Below are positions 27,335 through 37,180 of a DNA stretch of 64,000 nt, piece after piece. The stretch comes from Echinicola jeungdonensis (lineage in GTDB: Bacteria > Bacteroidota > Bacteroidia > Cytophagales > Cyclobacteriaceae). How positions within the stretch are numbered: the stretch's first letter is position 1; each line of letters begins with the position of its first letter. The position numbers and the translations under genes are program-made. The stretch spans positions 2,645,001-2,709,000 of the forward strand of contig NZ_JAUFQT010000001.1 in the NCBI RefSeq assembly GCF_030409905.1, read 5' to 3'. The notes below the pieces were generated by a model. The model searched no databases, had not been told where the DNA came from, and saw only the letters and a program-made list of their open reading frames with translations.

Positions 27335-28303
27335 TTGAATATAATAAAAAATATTAAGAGCAGTGCCATTAAAGTCCTAAAGACAGAAGCGCAAGCCCTT
27401 GAAAATCTGGCAGAATTGGTAGATGATGATTTTGAGGCCTGTGTAGCTAATATTTTGGAAACCAAAGGGAGAGTGGTCATTACCGGGGTTGGCAAGAGTG
27501 CTATCATAGCCAATAAAATTGTGGCCACTTTGAATTCCACAGGAACTCCTTCTTTGTTTATGCATGCTGCTGATGCAATTCATGGGGATTTGGGTATGAT
27601 ACAAAAAGAAGATTTTGTAATTTGCCTCTCTAAAAGTGGTAATACCCCTGAAGTAAAAGTCCTAGTACCTATGCTCAAGAAGATGGGGTCAAAGTTGGCC
27701 GCCCTGGTGAGCAATACAGATAGTTATTTGGCCAAACAAGCAGATTTTGTATTAAATGCCACCATCCAAGAGGAAGCGTGCCCCTTAAATTTAGCTCCTA
27801 CAACCAGCACCACGGCACATTTGGCATTAGGCGATGCACTGGCGGTTTGTTTGTTGGAAGCAAGAGGGTTCGGGAGTCAGGATTTTGCAAGGTTCCATCC
27901 AGGAGGTTCCCTGGGAAAACAACTTTACCTGACGGTGGAGGATTTGGTGGCTAAAGATTTGGTCCCTGTGGTAAATCAGGAAGCTCCTTTGACCACAGTT
28001 ATTTTGGAAATCAGTGGAAAACGATTGGGAGCCACTGCTGTCCTAAATGATGGGGGGAAGTTAACTGGAATTGTTACCGATGGGGATTTAAGAAGAATGT
28101 TGGAGCGCCATCCTGATTTGTCGGATATTACTGCCAAAGATATTATGACAAAAAACCCAAAAACCATTGATAAAAACGAATACGCTGTTAAGGCCCTTAA
28201 TTTGATGAGGGAATTTAATATCACCCAATTAGTGGCTCTTGACGGAGAAAAGATTTTTGGGTTTATCCATATCCATGATTTAATGAAGGAAGGGATTGTT
28301 TAG
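27335..28303 (+). CDS. Arabinose-5-phosphate isomerase (KdsD/KpsF/GutQ family)
   Basis: 322 residues starting at TTG 27335; no ATG precedes the conserved part AIKVLKTEAQALENL. An SIS domain (about 35-175) carries GKSAIIANKIVATLNSTGTPS, HGDLGMI and SKSGNTPEV, followed by two CBS domains (205-320) as in KdsD. It interconverts ribulose-5-P and arabinose-5-P, the precursor of Kdo for LPS or capsule. A sugar-nucleotide enzyme follows 7 bases later, consistent with surface-polysaccharide supply. Confidence 0.92.
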   Translation: MNIIKNIKSSAIKVLKTEAQALENLAELVDDDFEACVANILETKGRVVITGVGKSAIIANKIVATLNSTGTPSLFMHAADAIHGDLGMIQKEDFVICLSKSGNTPEVKVLVPMLKKMGSKLAALVSNTDSYLAKQADFVLNATIQEEACPLNLAPTTSTTAHLALGDALAVCLLEARGFGSQDFARFHPGGSLGKQLYLTVEDLVAKDLVPVVNQEAPLTTVILEISGKRLGATAVLNDGGKLTGIVTDGDLRRMLERHPDLSDITAKDIMTKNPKTIDKNEYAVKALNLMREFNITQLVALDGEKIFGFIHIHDLMKEGIV

Positions 28304-28310
28304 ATAATTT

Positions 28311-29387
28311 ATGCGGAATAAACCATTTATTGTGATTATGGCCGGAGGGATTGGTTCTCGGTTTTGGCCTTTTAGTAGAAATAATTACCCAAAACAATTT
28401 TTGGATATTTTGGGTACAGGAAGGACGCTGATTCAAATGACTTATGACCGGTACGTGAAGATTGCCGGGCCAGATCATTTTTTTGTGGTGACCAATGAAC
28501 AATATGTTAACTTGGTCAAAGAGCAACTTCCTGATATATCCGAAGAACAAATATTGGCAGAACCTGTTAGAAGGAATACGGCTACCTGTGTTGCCTATGC
28601 CAGTTATAAGATACAGAAGGAAAACCCTGAGGCAAAGGTGATTCTTACCCCGTCAGATCATTTAATCATTAATCAAGAAGAGTTTCAGGAAAAAATTAAT
28701 TTGGCGCTGGAAGCAGCTGAAAAAGAGCCTCATTTGATTACCATAGGGGTGAAGCCAAATAGGCCTGAAACAGGGTATGGGTATATCCAATTTATTGATA
28801 AAACTCATGATTCCGAAATCAAAAAAGTGAAAACTTTTACCGAAAAACCAACTCTAAAATTGGCTGAAAAATTTTTGGAAAGTGGGGATTTTGTTTGGAA
28901 TACTATGATGTATGTATGGAAAAACAAGAGTATTATTCATGCCTTCGAAAAATATATGCCAGAAGTTGCTGAGGTTTTTGAGGAGGGGAGGGAGTTTTAT
29001 GGGACCGAAAAAGAACCTCAATTTATTAAAAGGGCCTATACCTTGGTTAAAAACACCACGCTTGATTACGGGATCATGGAAAAAGCTGAAGAGGTTTATA
29101 CCGTAATTGGCGATTTTGGGTGGTCTGATTTAGGTTCCTGGATGAGCATCCATGAACTCCAGCCCCAGGATGATAATCAAAATGTAGTAGAGGCCAATGC
29201 CATGCTGTATGATACCTCCAATAGCTATATTAAAGTTTCTCCCAACAAATTGGTAGTTGTTCAGGGACTTGATAATTATCTAGTCAACGAATCAGATAAT
29301 GTTCTCTTAATTTGTAAACTGGATGCTGAAAATAAATTCAGAGAGTTTGTGGCCGATGCCAGAAATAAGGGTGAAGGTTTTGTATAA
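28311..29387 (+). CDS. Mannose-1-phosphate guanylyltransferase
   Basis: 358 residues. The nucleotidyltransferase signature IMAGGIGSRFWPFSRNNYPKQ is at the N-terminus, followed by TPSDHLI (metal site), RPETGYGYIQF and FTEKP, and the end of the core with GDFGWSDLGSW. There is no C-terminal phosphomannose isomerase cupin, so it is the short ManC/RfbM type. It makes GDP-mannose from GTP and mannose-1-P for glycans. Likely co-transcribed with the isomerase and ended by a hairpin at 29458. Confidence 0.92.
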   Translation: MRNKPFIVIMAGGIGSRFWPFSRNNYPKQFLDILGTGRTLIQMTYDRYVKIAGPDHFFVVTNEQYVNLVKEQLPDISEEQILAEPVRRNTATCVAYASYKIQKENPEAKVILTPSDHLIINQEEFQEKINLALEAAEKEPHLITIGVKPNRPETGYGYIQFIDKTHDSEIKKVKTFTEKPTLKLAEKFLESGDFVWNTMMYVWKNKSIIHAFEKYMPEVAEVFEEGREFYGTEKEPQFIKRAYTLVKNTTLDYGIMEKAEEVYTVIGDFGWSDLGSWMSIHELQPQDDNQNVVEANAMLYDTSNSYIKVSPNKLVVVQGLDNYLVNESDNVLLICKLDAENKFREFVADARNKGEGFV

Positions 29388-29457
29388 TTTTCTATTGTGA
29401 AACATCTGCATCCCGAGGGGCAGGAAGAGTAATTTGCTATCCTATGGGTTTAAATGA

Positions 29458-29486
29458 CCCTCAGGAACTAAGTCCTGGGATTTTTT
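29458..29486 (+). terminator. Terminator of the mannose-1-P guanylyltransferase gene
   Basis: CCC-t-CAGGA pairs with TCCTGGG over a 6-base loop (one bulged T) and is followed by ATTTTTT. Confidence 0.65.
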
Positions 29487-29694
29487 GGGATTTTATGCCA
29501 TGTGGTTTTGGTACGCCCCCCTAAATTCTTAAGCCATTTGTTTGATAGATTTGTGGAATTTTCCAAACAGTAACTTTATCCTTATGGTACCGTTATTCCA
29601 CCGGTTAGGGTGACCATAAGCGTTCCCGGGAAACTCAAGATTCATTACCTGGGTCCGAACCCTACATTTCCGATGTTTTTTAAAAAAATAGGTA

Positions 29695-29732
29695 AAAAAT
29701 GGAAGGGTAAAAAAAACTCCCCATCCATTTTT
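29695..29732 (-). terminator. Probable rlmB terminator
   Basis: AAAAATGGA (29695-29703) pairs with TCCATTTTT (29724-29732), with a further GGG/CCC pairing inside; T-rich sequence follows on the minus strand. Confidence 0.5.
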
Positions 29733-29738
29733 ATGTTT

Positions 29739-30515
29739 TTATTTTTTGCGCTGGCGGATGGCTTCATAGATCAATATTCCTGTAGCTACCGAAACATTTA
29801 AACTTACTATATTTCCTGCCAGGGGTATGCTCACAAATTCATCGCTGATTCCCATTAATTCATTGGATATTCCGTCCTCCTCAGATCCCATGATCAAGGC
29901 GGTAGGAGAGGAGAAATCAGCTTGGTACATTTCCCGGTCTGTTTTTTCTGTGCAGCATACAATATTGAGACCTGTTTTTTTTAAGTCTTTAACGGTATAA
30001 TAAAGGTTTTTCACCCTGCAGACTGGCAAGAAATTAAGGGCTCCTGCTGATGTTTTTACTGCATCTGAGTTGATTTGGGCCGAGCCTTTTTCAGGAATCA
30101 CGATCGCGTGTACACCTGCACAATCGGCTGTCCTGGCTATGGCACCAAAATTCCGGACATCTGTAATTCTGTCCAGAATAAGGATCAGTGGATCCACCCC
30201 TTTTGAATAACATTCTTCAATGACATTATCCAGTGAGGCATATTGGATGGCAGACATTTGGGCAACCACTCCCTGGTGGTTTTTGCGGGTAATCCGGTTG
30301 AGTTTTGCTTCCGGTACCCTTACCACATGCACCCTTTCCTTTTTGGCCAAAGTCAATAATTCCTTAATCAACTCATTGTTTAGTTCTTTATTGACAAGTA
30401 TTTTATCGATGTCTTTTTGCGCATTCAGCGCTTCCATAATTGCCCTGGTTCCAAAGATAATATCCTTATCATGATCTCCCTTGTCGATCAAAAAGCCATC
30501 TTTCCGCTTCTCCAT
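29739..30515 (-). CDS. rlmB: 23S rRNA (guanosine2251-2'-O)-methyltransferase RlmB
   Basis: 258 residues. SPOUT (TrmH/SpoU) methyltransferase with a small N-terminal substrate-binding domain (FGTRAIMEAL, NHQGVVAQ). The three family motifs are DRITDVRNFGAIARTA (motif 1, catalytic arginine), LIMGSEEDGIS (2) and IPLAGNIVSLNVSVATG (3), the last forming the trefoil knot. Its first 28 bases overlap the end of the GWxTD gene; no later start keeps the conserved FGTRAI segment, so the overlap is probably real. Confidence 0.93.
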   Translation of the reverse strand: MEKRKDGFLIDKGDHDKDIIFGTRAIMEALNAQKDIDKILVNKELNNELIKELLTLAKKERVHVVRVPEAKLNRITRKNHQGVVAQMSAIQYASLDNVIEECYSKGVDPLILILDRITDVRNFGAIARTADCAGVHAIVIPEKGSAQINSDAVKTSAGALNFLPVCRVKNLYYTVKDLKKTGLNIVCCTEKTDREMYQADFSSPTALIMGSEEDGISNELMGISDEFVSIPLAGNIVSLNVSVATGILIYEAIRQRKK

Positions 30516-31732
30516 AATTTGATATTTCTAAACCACTCTGGTTGATAGGACCTGGAGCGATTCAATTTGTAATAATTTGGGGTGAATATATTTTTGACTC
30601 TGGCAAAGGTAAAGCTAATTTTTGAATTGGAGCCTATTCTGTTATAAATCCAGATTTCTTTTCCTTTTTCGAAAAACACATCATTTGGAGGTCCCATAAT
30701 AATATAGATCATGCCACGGTCCGTTTTCCACCCCTCCTTAAAATCTGTAAACAATAAATTAGCAAATTCAATTTGTCTAAAATATTCCTTTATGATTTCT
30801 TTGGCCTTATCTGCATCATGGGTGAGTTCGAGCCAATATTTGTCCAGGGCTTTCTTTTTATCTGCCGCTTCTCTTAAGGCCTCATGTTCACTTCGGGTAG
30901 ATATATATACCAACATATCGATCATTTCGCCATAATTGGAAACTCCTGGAAAGGCTTCATCCACGGTTTTGATCAATAGGCCACTTTGGGAAGTGGTGTC
31001 TGACTGGATAAAATAATACCCATTTTCGTCAAATGGTTTAGGGGTGTTGATAAGAAATTGGCCGGCATACTGGACTTGAATTTCTTTTGGAACAGGGGAT
31101 TCACGGGTTTCCATTGGCGGGTACGGAGGGGCAAATTCCCTTGGGTAATAAAAACTGAAAAGGTCCATGGGGCCTTCACTTTTAAATATTAAGGCTTCTT
31201 CCTTGTGAATAAAGGTTTGGTCAAAAGGAATGCTGTTGTTGTAATATGCCCCGAAATTCGGATGGTTAATAACATAAGGGCTTATTAAATCTTCATGATA
31301 AACATATTCGTCATCTTGTCTCTTGTCTTTGGCCCAAAATACTACATAAGCTTCCTCTTGGTCTTTAGGGACGTTTACTGTTTCTTCAAAATAAAAATGC
31401 CTTTCTGTTTCCTGTTTTAATTTTGCTTTTGAAAGGGGGATTAGATCTTCCTGGTCGATTTTATCAGTAAAGCTTTTAACTATGGCATATGAAAATTGGT
31501 AGTCCTCAAAATTGGCTTCATCCTCAATTTTTTCCACTGGCATCTGTAGCTTAAATTTCCTGTTTTCAAGTTGAATGGGGATGATTTTAGGGGCAATCCG
31601 TGAATAACGGGAATACCTCAAATTCTGGTTGATGTTTTTGAGGGAGGTTTGGGCCTGAGTTAAGGGAGTAACAAGTAGGATGAAAAGGGCAAAGGCCAAC
31701 AGTATTTTTCCAGTCTTTATTTTTATCATCAT
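30488..31732 (-). CDS. GWxTD domain-containing secreted protein
   Basis: 414 residues with a signal peptide (hydrophobic about 9-27, then TQAQTSLK). The C-terminal part holds the defining motif DFKEGWKTDRGMIYIIMGPP near 335, after a helical stretch (LELTHDADKAKEIIKEYFRQIEF). The N-terminal 250 residues are beta-rich. The domain is typical of Bacteroidota and a few other phyla; its role is unknown. It precedes rlmB with a 28-base overlap. A start one codon later (MIKIKTGK) is equally possible. Confidence 0.85.
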   Translation of the reverse strand: MMIKIKTGKILLAFALFILLVTPLTQAQTSLKNINQNLRYSRYSRIAPKIIPIQLENRKFKLQMPVEKIEDEANFEDYQFSYAIVKSFTDKIDQEDLIPLSKAKLKQETERHFYFEETVNVPKDQEEAYVVFWAKDKRQDDEYVYHEDLISPYVINHPNFGAYYNNSIPFDQTFIHKEEALIFKSEGPMDLFSFYYPREFAPPYPPMETRESPVPKEIQVQYAGQFLINTPKPFDENGYYFIQSDTTSQSGLLIKTVDEAFPGVSNYGEMIDMLVYISTRSEHEALREAADKKKALDKYWLELTHDADKAKEIIKEYFRQIEFANLLFTDFKEGWKTDRGMIYIIMGPPNDVFFEKGKEIWIYNRIGSNSKISFTFARVKNIFTPNYYKLNRSRSYQPEWFRNIKLWRSGKMAF

Positions 31733-31760
31733 TTGGTTTTAAAAATTAACCTTATTTTTG
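31732..31760 (+). promoter_or_regulatory. Possible promoter for the methyltransferase gene
   Basis: TTTG (31732-31735), a 17-nt spacer and TATTTTTG (31753-31760) fit the consensus on the plus strand, but they would leave a leader of about 180 nt before the gene at 31947. Confidence 0.35.
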
Positions 31761-31946
31761 TTGATGTTTATATTTACCAATTGGTCCCCAAGGTTTAACC
31801 GTCCGGGTTTCTCAATTTGCCATAAGGCTGAACTGTAAATATATTAAAATATTTATAGCTCTTTTTTAGGGCCATTTTGTATGTAACGGATTTAAGGGCA
31901 AAACCAATTGGAAATGGTTTATTTGGTTAAAATAATAAAATAATAA

Positions 31947-32723
31947 ATGGCTACCTATACAACGGAAATTGCCTCAGATAAGTTGGTCAGTGATAATCCC
32001 ATTCACCAGCGGTTGCTCAAGGCTTATGTAGCAGCACAACCTTTGGTAAAGGGGGATTTGCTGGAAATTGGCTGTGGAGAGGGGAGAGGCGTTCAAACCC
32101 TAAGGGATCATGTAAAATCTTATCATGGTTTGGATAAAATAGGGGAAGTGATTGATAAGTTGAAGGAACAATATCCGGGAGTAAAATTCGAACAGGCAGT
32201 CATTCCCCCTTTGGAGCATATTCCCTCCAATAGTTATGATTCAGTAGTAAGTTTTCAAGTGATAGAACATATTGAAAAAGATAAACTTTTTTTGGAAGAA
32301 ATTTATAGGGTCTTGAAACCCGGGGGAATGGCAATTATTTCCACACCCAATATCCGACATACCTTGAGCAGGAACCCATGGCATGTCAGGGAATACACTG
32401 CTAAGGAATTGGAAGTTCTTTGCGGAAGAATTTTTGATAAAGTGGAGACAAAAGGGATTGGAGGAAATGAAAAAGTTTGGGTCTATCATGAAGCCAATAG
32501 AAAATCTGTGAATAGAATCATGCGATTTGATATTTTTAATCTTCAATACCGACTACCAGCATCTTGGTTAAAGGTTCCTTATGAGTTTTTAAATAGAAAA
32601 AACAGGGATAAACTCCACCAACAGCAAGGTAATTCTGTTTCCAATATTTCCCATGAGGATTTTAAATTGGTGGATTACCCGGAACAAGGCCTAGATTTAT
32701 TTTATATTTTAAAAAAGAATTAA
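31947..32723 (+). CDS. Class I SAM-dependent methyltransferase
   Basis: 258 residues. Methyltransf_11-like core: motif I LLEIGCGEGRG at 40-50, the post-I acidic residue in YHGLDKIGEV, SYDSVVSFQVIEHIEKD (motif II region) and RVLKPGGMAIISTPN (motif III). The substrate is not evident. A C-terminal extension (about 180-258) contains basic, aromatic segments. Monocistronic, ending in a very strong terminator. Confidence 0.85.
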   Translation: MATYTTEIASDKLVSDNPIHQRLLKAYVAAQPLVKGDLLEIGCGEGRGVQTLRDHVKSYHGLDKIGEVIDKLKEQYPGVKFEQAVIPPLEHIPSNSYDSVVSFQVIEHIEKDKLFLEEIYRVLKPGGMAIISTPNIRHTLSRNPWHVREYTAKELEVLCGRIFDKVETKGIGGNEKVWVYHEANRKSVNRIMRFDIFNLQYRLPASWLKVPYEFLNRKNRDKLHQQQGNSVSNISHEDFKLVDYPEQGLDLFYILKKN

Positions 32724-32803
32724 GGGTTATAGATTCCAGGAGTGAAGGGGTTTCCATTTCCCAGGAGGTAAATTGAAATATTGGAAAATAGCAGAGGGCA
32801 ATA

Positions 32804-32845
32804 AAACTAAAAGGGCGACAGTTGTAACTGTCGCCCTTTTAGTTT
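32804..32845. terminator. Strong bidirectional terminator
   Basis: A perfect 20-bp inverted repeat (32804-32823 / 32826-32845) with the GC-rich core AAGGGCGACAGTT and A/T tracts at both ends, between convergent genes. It is the longest perfect stem I saw in the window. Confidence 0.93.
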
Positions 32846-32863
32846 ATGAATTGAATTTATTGA

Positions 32864-35839
32864 TCAATTCATCGGGATTCTTCCGGGGGTTGTGGTCCCG
32901 ATGACCTTGTCCAATTGGTTCTGAATTTTTGTTGCCAGTTCATCATATCCCCTTTCTTGAAGCAATGGGACGAAATACCGCATCATTTCCATAGATACCA
33001 TGGCTTCCCGGTCCATTGGCCTTCCCTTTTCCCGGTAGAAAGTAAGGGTTTGTACGGACTTTTTGGTCAATTGGTCGATAATATCCAAAGCTAAATCATC
33101 CTCTCCCATTTCAAACAACAAAGGAACGGATTGGCCATTGGCCAAATCATATGGGATAGCTTCATGAGGGAATTTTTCCAAACTTAATTTTTGGATATCT
33201 ACTGCCTTTTCCAGCTCGTTTTCCTCCAACAATGCAATGGTTAGGCTATTGAAAGCGCTCCTGTGGTTGGAAGTAAACCTGCGGTATTCCTCATCAAAAT
33301 AATTGTCAGGGTTGTTCATTCCCCGGAAGGCAAATTTCTCCATCATATTTTTGTAAGCAAGCTCTGTATTAACGAACTCGTCTCTTTGTTCGGGCTTTCT
33401 TACCGGTAATAAACGGTAGGTCAATCCTTCCATGACCACATGGTTTTTTAGGTCGAAACCAATAGTTGCTAGTGAAGTATTGTTGAAATAAATTGGTCTT
33501 TCCCAATTATTACTAACAATTAAATCTAACAACATGAGGTTACCTTTGGTCATGTAATTCCCTTTGACCCTCAAGTTCATTTGGTTCAATACCAAGTTTT
33601 CCATCCCTTCAGGGATAATTCCTTTTTTGATCACCTCTGCAGAGTCGATGTCCAATACCAAGTTTCTGGAGGGTACCATATTAATGGTGCTTTTATAACT
33701 GGAAGAAAGCTTGAGGAAATTACTTTCATTATGAATGAGTTTCAGGTATTCCCTGGCTGAGATGGCTTCTAAACCCTGTTGATCTCGGACATAAAGGACA
33801 TCATTAGTGCCCTTTTTATAATTTTTCTTTTCAAGGGAAAAGGGCAAAGGTTCTGATTCATTTACCTTCCGGGTCATTTGTTCCACATACCAATCTGTGT
33901 CAAAATAACTCAGTACTATTACGCGGACATCAGTTCTGAAACCTTCCACTTCCTGAACATACCACAGAGGGAAAGTGTCATTATCCCCACCGGTAAAAAG
34001 GATGGCATTTTCTTCACAACTTGCCAGGAAATTTCTTGCAGAATCAACAGAGAAATACCGGTCAGAACGGTCGTGGTCATCCCAATTTTGCTGGGCCATG
34101 AGTACAGGAACCGGGAAGGCTAATAAAGTCGCCAAAATGCCGGATACTGCAAAGTTTTTACTGAGCTTCCCTAAAGCATGGGCAATGGCCATTACCCCCA
34201 TTCCTATCCAAATGGCAAAAATATAAAATGAACCCACATAAATATAATCCCTTTCCCTGGGCTCTACTGGTGGGGAATTGAGGTAAAGCACCAAAACTAC
34301 TCCCATCATCAGGAAGAGCATCAAGGTCAGCCAAAACGACTTGGCGTCATATTTGGCTTGAAAGAATATTCCGATTATACCCAGAATTAAGGGCAGCATC
34401 AGGTAATTGTTGTGAGCTTTGTTGTTGGTGATGTAATCTGGGAAACTATCAGAGAAGGCATCGGCGATACCTAACCAGGGAGCATCGGAAAAATCACTTT
34501 CCCGGCCAGAAAAATTCCACATAAAATACCTCCAATACATATGTCCCAATTGATGGGAAAGCATAAAGTAGATGTTGTCCCCAAAAGTGGGGTCCTCACC
34601 CTCCCTTAGGCCTAATTTTGACCGGTAGATTTGTTTATGCCTGGGTTGTGTAGAATATATCCTTGGTAGAATCGTGGTTTTGTCCTCTTCATATTCACTG
34701 ACTAATTGATAGTCCACGATTTCATATTTGTCCTCTCCTTTGACATAGACCGGAGCCCCTTCTTTTTGGTCCACTACTTTGGCAGTGAAATATTGACCGT
34801 GGAGAAGGGGTCTATAGCCGTATTGTTCTCTCTTGAGGTAACTAACAAAGCTTAGGACATCTTTAGGGGCATTTTCATTGATAACAGGGTTGGCATTTGC
34901 CCTGATTACGATTAAGGAATAGGAACTATACCCAATTAAAATAAAAGTAAGGGAAATCATAATGGTGTTTAAAACCACCATCTTTTTCCTTTCGGAATAA
35001 ATTATTCCAAAAATTACCGCAGCAATAAAAATGGCGACAAAAAAGATGATGCCTGACCCAAAAGGTAAACCTAAACTATTTACAAAAAAGATCTCTATGG
35101 ATCCAGCTATGCTGGGAAGTCCTGGGATAATGATATTGTTTATGGCAACCAGTGCAACCCCCCCAAGTATGAAGGCTATAATGCCTCCAGTAAGGTTGGG
35201 ATTTTTATATTTTTTAAAATAGACTACAAGTGCCAAAGCAGGTAGTGTGACCAAATTAAGCAAGTGGACTCCAATAGATAAACCTACCAAATAAGCAATG
35301 AATATCATGTACCTGTTCTCATCCTTTGGGTTTTCAATGACATCCCATTTTAGAAAAGCCCATATGACGATGGCAGTGAAAAAAGAGGACATGGCGTATA
35401 CCTCTGCCTCGGCTGCAGAAAACCAAAAACTATCAGAAAATGTATAAGCCAAGGAACCGATAATCCCAGCGCCCATCAAGGCAATGGTATGGCCTTTTGT
35501 CTCATTTCCTTTCTCTATTTTAAATAGTTTTCTTCCCAACAAGGTGATGGACCAAAATAGGAAAAGAATGGTAAACCCGGAAAATAAAGCACTTCCCGCA
35601 TTCATCAAAACCGCTACCTCTAAGGGGTCTCCAAAGGAAAAAAAGCTAAACATCCTGTAAATCAATAGGAAAAAAGGAGCACCCGGAGGGTGGGGAACCT
35701 GAAGTTTATAGGCCACTGCGATAAACTCTCCCGGATCCCAAAAACTGGCTGTTTCCTCAATTGTGAGCAGATAGACCAATGTGGCTACCAAAAATACAAC
35801 CCATCCGGTGAGGTTATTGACTTTACTATAATTTATCAT
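32864..35839 (-). CDS. DUF2723 membrane protein, glycosyltransferase family 117
   Basis: 991 residues. The N-terminal two-thirds form a polytopic membrane domain of a dozen or so helices, beginning GWVVFLVATLVYLLTIEET followed by FWDPGEFI (34-40). That acidic site sits after the first helix, as in GT-C-type glycosyltransferases of the protein O-mannosyltransferase kind. VPHPPGAPFF follows. The rest (about 590 onward) is a soluble domain with ENAILFTGGDNDTFPLWYVQ and YSPV-like repeats, then a helical end. The family is nearly confined to Bacteroidota; donor and acceptor are not known. Single gene between two terminators. Confidence 0.88.
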   Translation of the reverse strand: MINYSKVNNLTGWVVFLVATLVYLLTIEETASFWDPGEFIAVAYKLQVPHPPGAPFFLLIYRMFSFFSFGDPLEVAVLMNAGSALFSGFTILFLFWSITLLGRKLFKIEKGNETKGHTIALMGAGIIGSLAYTFSDSFWFSAAEAEVYAMSSFFTAIVIWAFLKWDVIENPKDENRYMIFIAYLVGLSIGVHLLNLVTLPALALVVYFKKYKNPNLTGGIIAFILGGVALVAINNIIIPGLPSIAGSIEIFFVNSLGLPFGSGIIFFVAIFIAAVIFGIIYSERKKMVVLNTIMISLTFILIGYSSYSLIVIRANANPVINENAPKDVLSFVSYLKREQYGYRPLLHGQYFTAKVVDQKEGAPVYVKGEDKYEIVDYQLVSEYEEDKTTILPRIYSTQPRHKQIYRSKLGLREGEDPTFGDNIYFMLSHQLGHMYWRYFMWNFSGRESDFSDAPWLGIADAFSDSFPDYITNNKAHNNYLMLPLILGIIGIFFQAKYDAKSFWLTLMLFLMMGVVLVLYLNSPPVEPRERDYIYVGSFYIFAIWIGMGVMAIAHALGKLSKNFAVSGILATLLAFPVPVLMAQQNWDDHDRSDRYFSVDSARNFLASCEENAILFTGGDNDTFPLWYVQEVEGFRTDVRVIVLSYFDTDWYVEQMTRKVNESEPLPFSLEKKNYKKGTNDVLYVRDQQGLEAISAREYLKLIHNESNFLKLSSSYKSTINMVPSRNLVLDIDSAEVIKKGIIPEGMENLVLNQMNLRVKGNYMTKGNLMLLDLIVSNNWERPIYFNNTSLATIGFDLKNHVVMEGLTYRLLPVRKPEQRDEFVNTELAYKNMMEKFAFRGMNNPDNYFDEEYRRFTSNHRSAFNSLTIALLEENELEKAVDIQKLSLEKFPHEAIPYDLANGQSVPLLFEMGEDDLALDIIDQLTKKSVQTLTFYREKGRPMDREAMVSMEMMRYFVPLLQERGYDELATKIQNQLDKVIGTTTPGRIPMN

Positions 35840-36033
35840 CTTTAAAATCCTATAAATGTGAAAGGCGAAAATAAAAAAATATTCAGGAAATGCCGGAGAT
35901 TTAACAGTTTTTAAAAATAAGAGGCCAGGTTATCTCGATTTTCAAAAAAAGGAATAGCCCTAACAATATTTTAATTTGGATGCTGGGAAATATTAAGCCT
36001 CAGGCTGTCCTAAAGATTTGGGGAATAAAAAAA

Positions 36034-36055
36034 CCAAGCTTTTAAATTGGCTTGG
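36034..36055 (-). terminator. Terminator of the coiled-coil membrane protein gene
   Basis: CCAAGC pairs with GCTTGG over a 10-base loop and is followed on the minus strand by seven T residues. Confidence 0.65.
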
Positions 36056-36067
36056 CTCGATATTCGT

Positions 36068-36685
36068 TTACGTGTTGAGATCCGGGTTGTTATTGGTGGC
36101 ATCTACAAGTTGCCTTTTTAGTTTCCGCTCTCTTTCCAGGGTGTTTTTGCGATGTTGGTCAAATTCTTCTCTAGTTTCAGAAAGTGTCTTTTGGGTTTCA
36201 GCAATCACCTTAAAGCTTTTGGAATAACGGTAAATAAAGTAAAGCAAGGTAATGCTAAGCCCAGCCACCAATCCCCACATCATGGTAGTGTAAGTTCCTT
36301 TGTGGATATTCATGCCTAAAAAGGAAAAACTGTCTTTGATTTCCAAAGCTTCCTGAAGTTTCTGTTCAGTATTTTGGATTCCTGTGTTTAATTCGTCAAT
36401 GGAAGCTTGTTGTTCTTTGATCTGGCCATTTTTTTGGATGATTTCCTCCTTGAAAACCCTTAAGGAATCCAATACATGTCCTTTCAACCTCTCCAAGTGG
36501 TTCTTTTTGACAACTTTATACTCTTGATAATCATTGGATATGTTATTTAGGTAGTCAAACTGACTTTCTATTGTCCCGCTATTTAAAGAATTAGCTGGTT
36601 GGGCCTCTTCAGTTGCATTTTGTCCAAAAGAAACTGAACAAGCAATAAGAAAGGTGAAAAACGCAATAACGCTGATTTTTCTCAT
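36068..36685 (-). CDS. Secreted/membrane coiled-coil protein of unknown function
   Basis: 205 residues from the ATG at 36683-36685 (MRKISVIAFFTFLIACSVSFGQ), which gives a clean signal peptide; an in-frame ATG 14 codons upstream is less likely. The mature part has a helical segment rich in E/K/Q (about 45-120), one transmembrane helix (TYTTMMWGLVAGLSITLLYFIYR) and a second charged coiled coil at the C-terminus (about 165-200). Similar proteins occur in Cytophagales and are sometimes misnamed as a tRNA methyltransferase; nothing here supports that. Function unknown. Confidence 0.7.
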   Translation of the reverse strand: MRKISVIAFFTFLIACSVSFGQNATEEAQPANSLNSGTIESQFDYLNNISNDYQEYKVVKKNHLERLKGHVLDSLRVFKEEIIQKNGQIKEQQASIDELNTGIQNTEQKLQEALEIKDSFSFLGMNIHKGTYTTMMWGLVAGLSITLLYFIYRYSKSFKVIAETQKTLSETREEFDQHRKNTLERERKLKRQLVDATNNNPDLNT

Positions 36686-37180
36686 TTTAATTTTCACTTT
36701 AGGTAATCCGTTCACACTTATTTTCAACGCGAAAAAAAAAGATTTATCCCACTTATGAAAATATGTTTCGCGAAAAGTGGTTTAATAATTGAAAACTAAA
36801 AGATGTTTCGGTGTTAAATAAATAAATCTGGGGATGTGTGTCGTATTCAGGTACTTAACGCAAGTTGGGTTTTTGGCTTCAAAGGACTTTAGGATGGGGA
36901 TAATCCAGTAATTGGGGAAGCTGGTTTGTTGGGGATATTTTTGACAATTGAATTTTTATTAAAAGATGACATGGGTAGTTTGGTGTGGGGATAAAATACT
37001 TTTTTGGGAACAGAAAACCATAATTAAGGGTTAGCAAGAAAGTATAGAATCTGGAATTGAAATTAATCTCCTTAATCTCCGTTATTGTTTAATGTCCTTA
37101 GGTTTTTCCTGGTCTAAAAAAATAAGAAAAAGAAAAAAGATGTATGCAGGGGATAAGGTGTAAATTTGTGAAAAAGAAAA
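36686..37180. other. 495-base intergenic region
   Basis: AT-rich DNA between divergent genes. It contains two CGCGAAA motifs 41 bases apart (36728-36734 and 36769-36775), the second within the palindrome TTTCGCGAAA. A perfect TAnnTTTG (TAAATTTG, 37161-37168) lies 12 bases before the TPR gene, without a clear -33 box. No gene or RNA fold recognised. Confidence 0.45.

Larger units (their letters stand above)
29388..29738. other. Gap between convergent genes
   Basis: 351 bases with two terminator-like structures, one per strand (29458-29486 and 29695-29732). Nothing else in it resembles a gene or a structured RNA. Confidence 0.5.
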
